Source: Ilumatobacteraceae bacterium (GTDB lineage: Bacteria; Actinomycetota; Acidimicrobiia; Acidimicrobiales; Ilumatobacteraceae). From it: a stretch of 14,435 nt of DNA. The stretch covers positions 1 through 14,435 of the forward strand of contig SKSP01000114.1 in assembly GCA_007122945.1 (NCBI GenBank). The letters run 5' to 3'. This document shows positions 5,865 through 13,091 of this stretch, one piece after another (positions within the stretch are counted from its first letter, which is position 1; each line of letters begins with the position of its first letter). The notes under the pieces are model-generated. The model ran no database searches, was not told the origin of the DNA, and saw only the letters and a program-made list of their open reading frames with translations. The position numbers and the translations under genes are program-made.

Positions 5865-6419
5865 GTGGATCCGCTCACCCGCCTGCTGGTCGCCGCCCGC
5901 GACGGGGACCGTGATGCGCTGGAGCGCTTCATCGCCGCCACGCAGGCCGACGTCTGGCGGGTGTGCCGGCACCTCGGCGACCCCGACTCGGCCGACGACC
6001 TCGCCCAGGAGACGTTCGAGCGGGCGATCGGGTCGCTGCACCGCTACCGGGCGGACGGTCCGGGCCTGAGCTGGATCCTGACGATCGCTCGGCGGACCTG
6101 TGCGGACGGCACGCGGCGACGGGTCCGACGCCGCCAACTCGACGCCCGGGTGGCCAACCAACGACTCGTCGAACGGGTCCCGACCGACCGCATCGAGCTC
6201 GACGACCTGATCGCCCGGCTCGACCACGACCGACGGGAGGCGTTCGTACTCACCCAGGTGATCGGCCTGCCCTACGCCGAGGCGGCCGACGTGGCGGGAT
6301 GCCCGATCGGCACCATCCGCTCTCGGGTCGCACGGGCGCGCTCCGACCTGTTGGCGATGACCGAGACGCCGGCCGACGAGAGCCGGGACGAGAGCGACCA
6401 GGGGCGCCTCGCCCGATGA
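5865..6419 (+). CDS. ECF-type RNA polymerase sigma factor, SigC-like
   Basis: The 184-residue product has sigma region 2 (about 18-86: ALERFIAATQADVWRVCRHL, then SADDLAQETFERAIGSLHRY) and region 4 (about 113-163: REAFVLTQVIGLPYAEAADV, then GCPIGTIRSRVARARSDLL), joined by a short linker, as in ECF factors. The wording is very close to Mycobacterium tuberculosis SigC as I remember it (ATQ-DVWR, SADDL-QETF-RAIG, GCPVGTIRSRVARAR). It directs RNA polymerase to specific promoters; the divergent gene encodes its probable anti-sigma factor. The GTG at 5865 is supported by the GATACT hexamer. The residues after 165 are an acidic tail. The cytochrome c gene begins 41 bp downstream on the same strand, so co-transcription is likely. 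I leave the symbol blank because orthology to sigC was not tested. Confidence 0.92.
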   Translation: MDPLTRLLVAARDGDRDALERFIAATQADVWRVCRHLGDPDSADDLAQETFERAIGSLHRYRADGPGLSWILTIARRTCADGTRRRVRRRQLDARVANQRLVERVPTDRIELDDLIARLDHDRREAFVLTQVIGLPYAEAADVAGCPIGTIRSRVARARSDLLAMTETPADESRDESDQGRLAR

Positions 6420-6448
6420 CGGCCGACCACCGATGACGACCGGACGAT

Positions 6449-6453
6449 GAGGA
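6449..6453 (+). promoter_or_regulatory. Ribosome binding site of the cytochrome c gene
   Basis: GAGGA lies 7 nt before the ATG at 6461 and supports that start. Without it, the GTG at 6533 would give a more ordinary signal peptide. Confidence 0.5.
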
Positions 6454-6460
6454 CCTACCG

Positions 6461-6952
6461 ATGAGGCCTGGCCAGCGCGCGAACGACGTCGTGCCGGGAA
6501 CCACGGCGTCCGCCGGGGCGACCTCCCGACATGTGCGACGGATCCCGGACACCCGCCGACGTCGGCTCGCCGCCGCCGTGGCGACCCTGCTCGTTACCGG
6601 TCTCGCCGTGGCGTGCGCCAGCGACGACGCCTCCGGCCCCGGCACCGCCGGACTGTCCGCCGAGGTCCGCGAGGGTCGCGACCTGTACCGCGCCCGCGGC
6701 TGTCAGGGCTGCCACGGCGGCGACGGATCGGGCGGGATCGGCCCGGCGCTGGCCGGCATCGCCGGGACCGAGCGTGAGCTGGTCGACGGTTCGGTGGTGA
6801 TCGCCGACACCGAGTACCTGCGCCGCTCCATCACCGATCCCGACGCCGAGATCACCGCCGGCTACAGCGTGCGCATGCCGAGCAACACCCTCGACGACGA
6901 CCAGGTCGACGCCTTGGTCGCCTACATCGAATCCCTGGAGGTCGACCCGTGA
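6461..6952 (+). CDS. Membrane-bound or lipoprotein c-type cytochrome (single heme)
   Basis: The 163-residue product has one heme-attachment motif CQGCH (residues 81-85) and the distal ligand in RMPSN (Met139), within a fold ending DDDQVDALVAYIESLEV. This layout, including YLRRSITDPDAEI, resembles the C-terminal cytochrome c domain of cytochrome c oxidase subunit II, but there is no cupredoxin/CuA part. A hydrophobic segment (about 36-51) ends in AVACAS; Cys52 may be lipidated, though the lipobox is weak. The 35 residues before it are unusually long for a signal peptide; an in-frame GTG at 6533 would give a standard one. It would carry electrons outside the membrane. The stop overlaps the SCO gene start (GTGA), and the sigma factor lies 41 bp upstream. 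Confidence 0.88.
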   Translation: MRPGQRANDVVPGTTASAGATSRHVRRIPDTRRRRLAAAVATLLVTGLAVACASDDASGPGTAGLSAEVREGRDLYRARGCQGCHGGDGSGGIGPALAGIAGTERELVDGSVVIADTEYLRRSITDPDAEITAGYSVRMPSNTLDDDQVDALVAYIESLEVDP

Positions 6953-7560
6953 TCCGATCGCACCGAGTCCTCACGTTGCTCGTCGTCGCCGTGCTCGGTG
7001 TCGTGACGGCGTGCGGGAGCGAGCCGCCACGCGAGCTCGCCGGGTTCGTCCGCGAACCGGCGCCGACGGTCGACCAGGTGGCGCTGCCCGACCTCAGCCG
7101 CGACGGCGCCGAGACCCCGCTGCGCGCCGAGCCGGGCGAGCTGCTGGTCGTGTACTTCGGGTTCACGAACTGCCCGGACGTCTGCCCGATGACGCTCCAC
7201 GACCTGCGCACCGCCTTGAACCGGATGGATCCCGACGACGCGGCCCGGATCGAGCTGGCGATGGTGACCGTCGACCCCGACCGCGACATCCCGGTGTTGG
7301 TCGACTACGCCCAGTCCTTCGTGCCCGACGCGAGGGCCTTCGCCACGACCGATGCCGCCGTGCTGCGTGCCGCCGCCGACCCGTTCGGCGTCACCTACGC
7401 GATCGAGGTCGACGACGACGGGCGCATCGAGGTCGGGCACACCTCCCAGTTGTTCGTGGTCGACGACACCGGCACGCTCGTTCTGACCTGGCAGTTCGGC
7501 GTGCCCGCCGACGATCTCCGGGCGGACCTGGAGCAGCTCCTGGAGGAGCACACCACATGA
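6949..7560 (+). CDS. SCO1/SenC family copper chaperone lipoprotein
   Basis: The 203-residue product has an N-terminal signal with lipobox VTAC (lipid Cys22) and a thioredoxin-like domain with the copper-binding CPDVC (Cys75, Cys79) and the distant His164 in VGHTSQLF. These are the three SCO ligands. VVYFGFTNCPDVCPMT and the MVTVDPDRD segment are family landmarks. SCO proteins deliver copper to, and reduce, the CuA site of cytochrome c oxidase on the outer face of the membrane. The GTG at 6949 overlaps the cytochrome c stop by 4 bp, with a good ribosome site TGGAGG (6936-6941) 7 nt upstream. The downstream cupredoxin overlaps by 4 bp. The assignment is firm. Confidence 0.94.
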   Translation: MIRSHRVLTLLVVAVLGVVTACGSEPPRELAGFVREPAPTVDQVALPDLSRDGAETPLRAEPGELLVVYFGFTNCPDVCPMTLHDLRTALNRMDPDDAARIELAMVTVDPDRDIPVLVDYAQSFVPDARAFATTDAAVLRAAADPFGVTYAIEVDDDGRIEVGHTSQLFVVDDTGTLVLTWQFGVPADDLRADLEQLLEEHTT

Positions 7561-7940
7561 CCCGTACCCGCCTCGTGCTGGTCGTGCTGGCGGCCGTCGG
7601 CCTCGGCTGGACGACGACCGCGTGCGCCGACGGGTCATCGACACCGGACCTCGCCGGCGCGGAGGCGACCGCGGCGGCGGACCACCTGTACCGCATCCCG
7701 GCCGGCACCGGCAACCGGCTGGACCGGGGCGAGCGGGTCGAGATCATCCCGGCCGAGCTCGAGGTCCGCGTCGGCGAGGTGATCCGGATCGTCAACGACG
7801 ACGACCGCGGTCACGTGATCGGCGCGTTCTACGTCGGCGCCGGCGAGACCCTCAGCCAACGGTTCTCCAGCCCCGGCGAGCTCTCCGGGGAGTGCACGGT
7901 CCACCCGAGTGGTTCGTTCACGCTGACGGTCCGCGCATGA
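7557..7940 (+). CDS. Cupredoxin-like exported protein, possible lipoprotein
   Basis: The 127-residue product starts with a hydrophobic signal (about residues 5-18) ending in TTACAD, a poor lipobox around Cys23. The rest is a single cupredoxin-like beta domain: ELEVRVGEVIRIVNDD, GHVIGAFYV with His86, and ECTVHPSG with Cys113 and His116, then a last strand FTLTV. These three residues fit a type 1 copper site. The axial Met that normally follows the second His is missing; Ser/Gly/Phe stand there. It may be a copper carrier rather than a plastocyanin-like electron carrier. The ATG overlaps the SCO stop (ATGA), with GGAGGAG (7542-7548) 8 nt upstream. The domain call is good, copper binding is inferred. 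Confidence 0.82.
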   Translation: MTRTRLVLVVLAAVGLGWTTTACADGSSTPDLAGAEATAAADHLYRIPAGTGNRLDRGERVEIIPAELEVRVGEVIRIVNDDDRGHVIGAFYVGAGETLSQRFSSPGELSGECTVHPSGSFTLTVRA

Positions 7941-8986
7941 TCCGACGCGCGACGGTGACGCTCGCCCTCGCGCTGGCCACCACCGCCGTCGCACTGCTCG
8001 CGGCGCCCGACGGCGCTGCGTTCGCCGACCCGGCCGGGCCGACGGACTACGAGTCCGAGATCGTCGGCCTCGATCCGGAGGTCGCGACGATCGACGTCGA
8101 GATCGTCGGCGGCGACTCGTTCGTCCTGCTCGACGTGCGGCCCGGTGTCGAGGTGACCGTCCTCGGCTACCGCGGCGAGCCGTACCTGTTGTTCGACACC
8201 GACGGCGACGTGTGGGAGAACCGGCGGTCCCCCGCCACGTACGAGAACACCGAGCGCTACGGGGTGGGGTCCCTCCCGCCCGAGGCCGACCACACGGCGG
8301 AGCCGGAGTGGCGGCGGGTCGGCAGCGGGGGGTCGTGGGCGTGGCACGACCACCGGGCCCACCGGATGGACCCGTTCCCACCCGTCAACGCCGAGCGCGG
8401 CGACCAGGTGCTCGACGCGGTCGTGCCGCTCGTGGTGGACGGTGTCGAGGTCGACGTCCGGGTGGCCAGCACCTGGATGCCGGCGCCGTCGCGCTGGCCG
8501 GGTGTCGGCGGGGCCGCCGCCGGAGTGCTGGTGCTCGCGCTCCTGCGGCGCCGGCTCGCGCTCGCCCTGGCCGTCGTGTCGGGGGCGGCGTTCGGCGTCG
8601 GCGTCGTCCAGTTCGGGTCGCTGCCGTCGGCGACGAAGCCGCTGTGGCTGTGGTGGGTCGCCCCGGCGATCGCGTTCGCGGCGGCACTCGCGGCCGTGGC
8701 GGCCGACACCCGACGTCGCGCCGTCGACGCATCCGGTGGACCGGCACCCCTCCCGCTGTGGGCCCACGGCGCCACGCTGATCGCGGCCGCCCAGCTCCTC
8801 GTGTGGGGAGTCGAGCGTCGCGACGGGCTCGTCCGGGCGGTGCTGCCGACCGACCTCCCGTTCTGGATCGACCGGGCCGTGTCGGCGGCCGCGCTGTCCG
8901 CCGGAGCACTCGGCGCGGCGATCGTGCTGACGGAGATCGTCAGGACGTGGGTGCGCCCGCCAGCGCCCGTTCGATCTCGGAGTTGA
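7937..8986 (+). CDS. Exported multi-pass membrane protein of unknown function with WHDHRAHRM motif
   Basis: The 349-residue product has a signal peptide (cleavage probably after AFA, residue 30), an extracytoplasmic region of about 150 residues, and about five hydrophobic segments (roughly 188-203, 207-226, 237-257, 276-292, 313-333). The outer domain looks beta-rich (ATIDVEIVGGDSFVLLDVRP, VEVTVLGYRGEPYL) and ends with GSWAWHDHRAHRMDP (133-147). That stretch has three His and a Met within nine residues (WHDHRAHRM, 136-144), plausible copper ligands. I recognise no named family. The ATG overlaps the cupredoxin stop (ATGA), so it is the last gene of the copper/cytochrome run. Its 3' end overlaps the TlpA gene by 47 bp on the other strand. 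A role in copper loading or storage outside the membrane is inferred from neighbours only. Confidence 0.85.
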   Translation: MIRRATVTLALALATTAVALLAAPDGAAFADPAGPTDYESEIVGLDPEVATIDVEIVGGDSFVLLDVRPGVEVTVLGYRGEPYLLFDTDGDVWENRRSPATYENTERYGVGSLPPEADHTAEPEWRRVGSGGSWAWHDHRAHRMDPFPPVNAERGDQVLDAVVPLVVDGVEVDVRVASTWMPAPSRWPGVGGAAAGVLVLALLRRRLALALAVVSGAAFGVGVVQFGSLPSATKPLWLWWVAPAIAFAAALAAVAADTRRRAVDASGGPAPLPLWAHGATLIAAAQLLVWGVERRDGLVRAVLPTDLPFWIDRAVSAAALSAGALGAAIVLTEIVRTWVRPPAPVRSRS

Positions 8987-9464
8987 GGTCGTCGACGTCC
9001 ATCGGCCCGGCGTGCACGACGGCGATGCGCCCCTCGCGGTCGGTGATGACCGTGACGGGCATGGTCGCCGTGCGGAGCTCCTCGCTGAGCCGCCCCTCGA
9101 AGTCGAGGTAGTTCTCGAACGTCACGCCGACCTCGTCGAGGAACGCCGACGCGGGTCCCGCGCGGTCGCCGATGTTGACCCCCACGAACCGGACCTCGTC
9201 GCCGCGCTGCTCGTGGACCTCCTGGAAGTCGGGGAGCTCGCGTCGGCACGGGGCGCACCACGTCGCCCACAGGTTCACCACGGCCGGTCCGTCGATCGTG
9301 TCGAGTGCCAGCGGCTCGCCACCGTCGAGACGGGGCAACTCGAGGGCGGGGAGCCGTTCGGCCGCGCCGTCGCCGTCACCGCACGCAGCGGCGGCGACGA
9401 CGAGGAGCAGCGCGGCGAGCAGCACGCCGACGACGCGGGTCGGCGACGGGGGACCGGACGTCAT
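8940..9464 (-). CDS. TlpA/ResA-like thioredoxin-fold lipoprotein
   Basis: The 174-residue product has a signal segment (residues 10-27) ending VAAAAC (lipid Cys28), then a thioredoxin fold with active site WCAPC (Cys70, Cys73) after VVNLWATW and the cis-proline in TATMPVTVITD (Pro136). An insertion containing DFEGRLSEEL lies before it, as in TlpA/ResA proteins. Such proteins reduce thiols outside the membrane: heme-binding cysteines of apocytochromes c, or CuA/SCO cysteines. It begins 9 bp after the methionine aminopeptidase stop and seems cotranscribed with it, yet its likely partners lie on the opposite strand. Which disulfide it acts on is not shown. Thiol reductase family membership is secure. 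Confidence 0.92.
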   Translation of the reverse strand: MTSGPPSPTRVVGVLLAALLLVVAAAACGDGDGAAERLPALELPRLDGGEPLALDTIDGPAVVNLWATWCAPCRRELPDFQEVHEQRGDEVRFVGVNIGDRAGPASAFLDEVGVTFENYLDFEGRLSEELRTATMPVTVITDREGRIAVVHAGPMDVDDLNSEIERALAGAPTS

Positions 9465-9473
9465 CGCGTCGGG

Positions 9474-10457
9474 TCACCGATCCCACGGCGGCGACGGCGA
9501 CACGGCGCCCGCACCACCGGTGAGCACCTCGTGGCCGTCGTCGGTGACGAGGATCGTGTGCTCGTACTGCGCGGTGCGCTTGCCGTCGGAGGTGACGGCG
9601 GTCCACTCGTCGTCCCACATCTTGTGCTGCCACGACCCGATCGTGATCATCGGCTCGATGGTGAAGGTCATGCCGGGTCGCATGATCGTCGAGGCGCGCG
9701 AGTCGTAGTAGTGGAACACCTGGATGTCGGTGTGGAACTGCTCGCCGATGCCGTGGCCGATGAACGCCCGCACGACGCCGTAGCGGTGCTGCCTGGCGTG
9801 CTGCTCGATCGCGGCGCCGATGTCGCTGAGCGGCCGACCGGGCCGCACGGCCTCGATGCCGTGCCACATGCACTCCTCGGCGACGCGGACCAGGTCGCGG
9901 CTCGCCGGGTCGACGTCGCCGACGAGGAACGTCGCGTTCGTGTCGCCGTGCACGCCGCCGATGTAGCCGGTGACGTCGAGGTTCACGATGTCGCCGTCCT
10001 GCAGCGCCCGTGAGTCGGGGATGCCGTGGCAGATGACCTCGTTCACCGACGTGCAGACGCTCTTCGGGTACCCGTGGTAGTTCAGGGGGCTCGGGTAGGC
10101 GCCGCGTTCGATGTAGAGCGCGTGGACGTACTCGTCGAGCTCGTCGGTGGTGAGCCCCGGCCGGACGGCCTCGCCGGCGAGACGCAGGATCTCGGCGGCC
10201 ACCTTGCCCGCGTGGCGCATCCGCTCGATCACCTCGGGAGACTTCACCCGGGACTCGTCCCAGGGAACGACCTGACCGGTGTCCGCGTACGGCGGGCGCG
10301 CGATGTCGTCGGGCACCGGCCGCATCGGGGAGACCTCGCCCGGCAGCACGCGGCCCTCGCTGCGCTTGTGGCAGCGCTTGTACTTCCGACCGCTCCCGCA
10401 CCAGCACGGCTCGTTCGCTTGCGGCAACGTGGCCGGTGGGTTCACGAGGGTGCGCAT
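9474..10457 (-). CDS. map: Type I methionine aminopeptidase with N-terminal SEC-C zinc motif
   Basis: The 327-residue product is longer than the ~264 of E. coli Map because of a ~60-residue N-terminal extension with a SEC-C motif, CWCGSGRKYKRCH (Cys18, Cys20, Cys29, His30). The catalytic domain has all metal ligands: Asp161 and Asp172 (NLDVTGYIGGVHGDTNATF), His235 (GHGIG), Glu268 (TIEPM) and Glu299 (QYEHTI), plus His144 in ICHGIP. It removes the initiator Met from nascent proteins in the cytoplasm; the zinc motif probably helps ribosome or protein contacts, as in other SEC-C-tagged enzymes. The ATG at 10457 is supported by a -35/-10 promoter ending 7 nt upstream. The TlpA gene follows after 9 bp. 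Assignment is secure. Confidence 0.95.
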   Translation of the reverse strand: MRTLVNPPATLPQANEPCWCGSGRKYKRCHKRSEGRVLPGEVSPMRPVPDDIARPPYADTGQVVPWDESRVKSPEVIERMRHAGKVAAEILRLAGEAVRPGLTTDELDEYVHALYIERGAYPSPLNYHGYPKSVCTSVNEVICHGIPDSRALQDGDIVNLDVTGYIGGVHGDTNATFLVGDVDPASRDLVRVAEECMWHGIEAVRPGRPLSDIGAAIEQHARQHRYGVVRAFIGHGIGEQFHTDIQVFHYYDSRASTIMRPGMTFTIEPMITIGSWQHKMWDDEWTAVTSDGKRTAQYEHTILVTDDGHEVLTGGAGAVSPSPPWDR

Positions 10458-10464
10458 GGATCCC

Positions 10465-10493
10465 AGTCTACGAAGGGACCCGCCGGGTCCGAA
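10465..10493 (-). promoter_or_regulatory. Promoter of the methionine aminopeptidase gene (leaderless)
   Basis: On the minus strand TTCGGA (10493-10488) is followed by exactly 17 nt and TAGACT (10470-10465), then 7 nt to the ATG. It is the best full sigma-70-type promoter in the window. A small hairpin with 5-bp arms CGGGT/ACCCG (10484-10497) overlaps the -35 and may end histidine kinase transcripts. Confidence 0.58.
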
Positions 10494-10512
10494 CCCGCGC
10501 GGCCGACACGGC

Positions 10513-11556
10513 TCAGCGGGGGAGGCGGACCTCGACGATGCCACCGGCACCCGGGACGACGCCGACCGTGCCCCGGTGCGCGTCGACGATGCCGCGCGCG
10601 ATCGCCAGCCCGAGCCCGGCCGTGCCGCTCTCGGTGCTGCGCGATGCGTCGCCACGGGTGAACGCCTCGAACGCCCGCTCGACGAACTCCGGTGGGAACC
10701 CGTCGCCCTGGTCGACCACCCGCACGATGGCCTCACCACCGAGCGCGGACACTTCGCCGACGCCCTGCCCGCTCACCTGGACGAGGACGACGGTGTCGGC
10801 CGGGGCATGGCGGATCGCGTTCTCGAGCAGGTTGCGGATCACCCGGGCGAGCTGGGTCGGGTCGCCCGTGATCCACACCCGTTCATCGGCCTCGAGCAAC
10901 ACGTCGACCCGGTGGTGGTCGGCGAGCGGTCGGACGACCTCGATCGATTCGTCGGCCAGCTCGGTGAGGTCGACCCGGCCGGGTCGGAGCTCCAACGTAC
11001 CGCTCGCGATCCGGGTGTGGAGCTGGAGGTCGTCGACGAGGGCCGCGAGGGCACGCACCTGCCGCTCCATGCCGACGAGGTAGCGATCGCTGTCGTCGAC
11101 GACGCCGTCGCGCAGCGCTTCGACGGCGGCGCGCAGTGCGGCGAGCGGCGTCCGGAGGTCGTGGGAGATCGCGGACAGCATCAACGACCGCTCCTGTTCG
11201 ACGGCGGCCAGACGATCGACCATCACGTCGAACATCTCGGCGGCCTCGCCGAGCTCGTCGCTGCGACGGACCCCGGTGCGCGCCGACAGGTCACCATCGG
11301 CGACGCGCATGGCCGCTTCGCAGATCCGGTTGGCGTCGTCGGCGATCGGCCGGGCCACGAAGAGGGCCACGATGGCGGCCGCACCGATCGCGGGGAGCAG
11401 GACCCACATGAGGAGCCGGAGGTCGTAGCTGCTGATGAACATCGCCTGCGCCGCCACCACGATGAACGCGAGCGCCACGGCGAGGACGCCGAGAGCGGCG
11501 AGCACGAAGCGGCGACCGAGGCGGGTCGCGAAGGGTGTGGACGGCAAGAAGCGCAT
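10513..11556 (-). CDS. Sensor histidine kinase (HisKA/HATPase, short extracytoplasmic loop)
   Basis: The 347-residue product has two membrane helices (about 17-39 and 49-68) with only about ten residues between them, a HAMP-like linker (about 69-120), the phospho-acceptor His132 in SAISHDLRTPL, then N box RNLLENAIRHA (241-251), G1 VDQGDGFP (281-288), F box RAFEAF (294-299) and G2 GTAGLGLAI (311-319). It autophosphorylates and passes phosphate to the response regulator encoded just upstream. With almost no outer loop the signal is probably read in the membrane or through an accessory protein. The ATG at 11556 shares one base with the regulator's stop; a GTG three bases earlier is an alternative. 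The stimulus is not known; the genes nearby give no hint. Confidence 0.92.
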   Translation of the reverse strand: MRFLPSTPFATRLGRRFVLAALGVLAVALAFIVVAAQAMFISSYDLRLLMWVLLPAIGAAAIVALFVARPIADDANRICEAAMRVADGDLSARTGVRRSDELGEAAEMFDVMVDRLAAVEQERSLMLSAISHDLRTPLAALRAAVEALRDGVVDDSDRYLVGMERQVRALAALVDDLQLHTRIASGTLELRPGRVDLTELADESIEVVRPLADHHRVDVLLEADERVWITGDPTQLARVIRNLLENAIRHAPADTVVLVQVSGQGVGEVSALGGEAIVRVVDQGDGFPPEFVERAFEAFTRGDASRSTESGTAGLGLAIARGIVDAHRGTVGVVPGAGGIVEVRLPR

Positions 11557-12263
11557 CACGGTTCGAACCGATAGCCGACACCCCACACGGTGGCGATCCA
11601 GCGAGGCGATTCGGGATCGGCCTCGATCTTGTTGCGGATCCGCCGGACGTGGACGGTGACGGTGGCGGGGTCCTGCCAGTCGGGGGAGGACTGCCAGACC
11701 TCGCGGAGCAGGTCGGCGCGGGAGAACACGGTCCGCGGCGACAGGGCGAGGAACGTGAGCAGGTCGAACTCCTTGGGCGTCATCTCGACGAGCGTGTCGC
11801 CGAGGTGCACCTCGCGGGCGGTGCGATCGATGCGCAACCCGTCGAACTCGAGGACCCGCTGGCCGGTCGGTCCGCTGCCGTCGTCGCCCTCGCGGGTCGT
11901 CGCCCGGCGCAGGACGCCGTTCACCCGGGCCGCGAGCTCGCGCGGGGAGAACGGCTTCACGACGTAGTCGTCGGCGCCGGCCTCCAGGCCGGTCACGCGG
12001 TCGCCCTCCTCGGCGAGGGCGGTCAACATGATGACCGGCACGTCGCTCGTGGTGCGGAGGCGACGGAGGATCTCGAGGCCGTCGGTGCCCGGCAGCATCT
12101 GATCGAGCACGACCAGGTCGGGCGGGTCCGCGACGAGCTGGCGCAGCGCCTCGTCGCCGTCGCCGATCTCGACGACGTCGTGCCCGTCACGGCGGAGGTA
12201 CTGTGCGACGACGTCGCGGACGGTCGGTTCGTCGTCGACCACGAGCACGCGCCGGGTGGGCAT
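11556..12263 (-). CDS. OmpR/PhoB-family response regulator
   Basis: The 235-residue product has a receiver domain with acidic Asp10/Asp11, phospho-acceptor Asp54 (LVVLDQMLPG), Thr81 and Lys103 (VVKPFSP), followed by a winged-helix DNA-binding domain (about 138-235: EMTPKEFDLLTFLALSP, ATVTVHVRRIRNKIE, and the closing wing VWGVGYRFEP). When phosphorylated by its partner kinase it would bind direct repeats as a dimer. Such a repeat lies 52-70 bp upstream of its own start. No ribosome site is evident before the ATG at 12263; a GAGGCT hexamer 7 nt upstream suggests a leaderless mRNA. It is the first gene of a two-gene operon with the kinase. Target genes outside the operon are unknown. Confidence 0.95.
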   Translation of the reverse strand: MPTRRVLVVDDEPTVRDVVAQYLRRDGHDVVEIGDGDEALRQLVADPPDLVVLDQMLPGTDGLEILRRLRTTSDVPVIMLTALAEEGDRVTGLEAGADDYVVKPFSPRELAARVNGVLRRATTREGDDGSGPTGQRVLEFDGLRIDRTAREVHLGDTLVEMTPKEFDLLTFLALSPRTVFSRADLLREVWQSSPDWQDPATVTVHVRRIRNKIEADPESPRWIATVWGVGYRFEP

Positions 12264-12270
12264 GGCGCAC

Positions 12271-12276
12271 AGCCTC
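12271..12276 (-). promoter_or_regulatory. Weak -10-like hexamer of the response regulator gene
   Basis: On the minus strand GAGGCT keeps A at position 2 and T at position 6 and ends 7 nt before the ATG at 12263. It is a poor match alone. Its spacing equals that of the map promoter, and a weak -10 would suit an activator-dependent promoter. Confidence 0.28.
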
Positions 12277-12314
12277 GCCGCTCCCCACCCCGATCGCCAC
12301 CCTCCCGGCCCCGT

Positions 12315-12333
12315 GTTTCCCGCTCGTTTCCCG
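12315..12333. promoter_or_regulatory. Direct repeat, 11-bp period: candidate response-regulator operator
   Basis: GTTTCCCG occurs at 12315-12322 and again at 12326-12333, an exact 8-bp direct repeat with 11-bp period. On the strand of the regulator gene it reads CGGGAAAC twice. OmpR/PhoB dimers bind head-to-tail half-sites about 11 bp apart. The site lies 52-70 bp upstream of the likely transcription start, a usual position for activation. It also breaks the local GC richness. The rest of 12264-12419 shows no gene. Confidence 0.55.
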
Positions 12334-12419
12334 GCGCGACGGACCCGAACACCGCGTTCCGCGTCGGATCTGTCACGTGGAGACCCCCTGGGAGTGATTC
12401 AGTTGCCGATGGGCGGTCG

Positions 12420-13087
<668 letters not shown>

Positions 13088-13091
<4 letters not shown>

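Noticed and set aside
6415..6464. Four copies of CGATGA spaced 14-16 bp between the sigma stop and the cytochrome c start
   Set aside because: Short, imperfectly spaced and common in this sequence; one is the sigma stop region and one is the cytochrome start, so I treat it as chance.
9012..10013. Forward open frame opposite the methionine aminopeptidase and TlpA genes
   Set aside because: Antisense shadow; composition (Val, Asp, His, Arg rich) and lack of motifs indicate non-coding.
12373..12380. CACGTG palindrome in the gap after pdxH
   Set aside because: A 6-bp palindrome is expected by chance and no partner half-sites or promoter lie around it.
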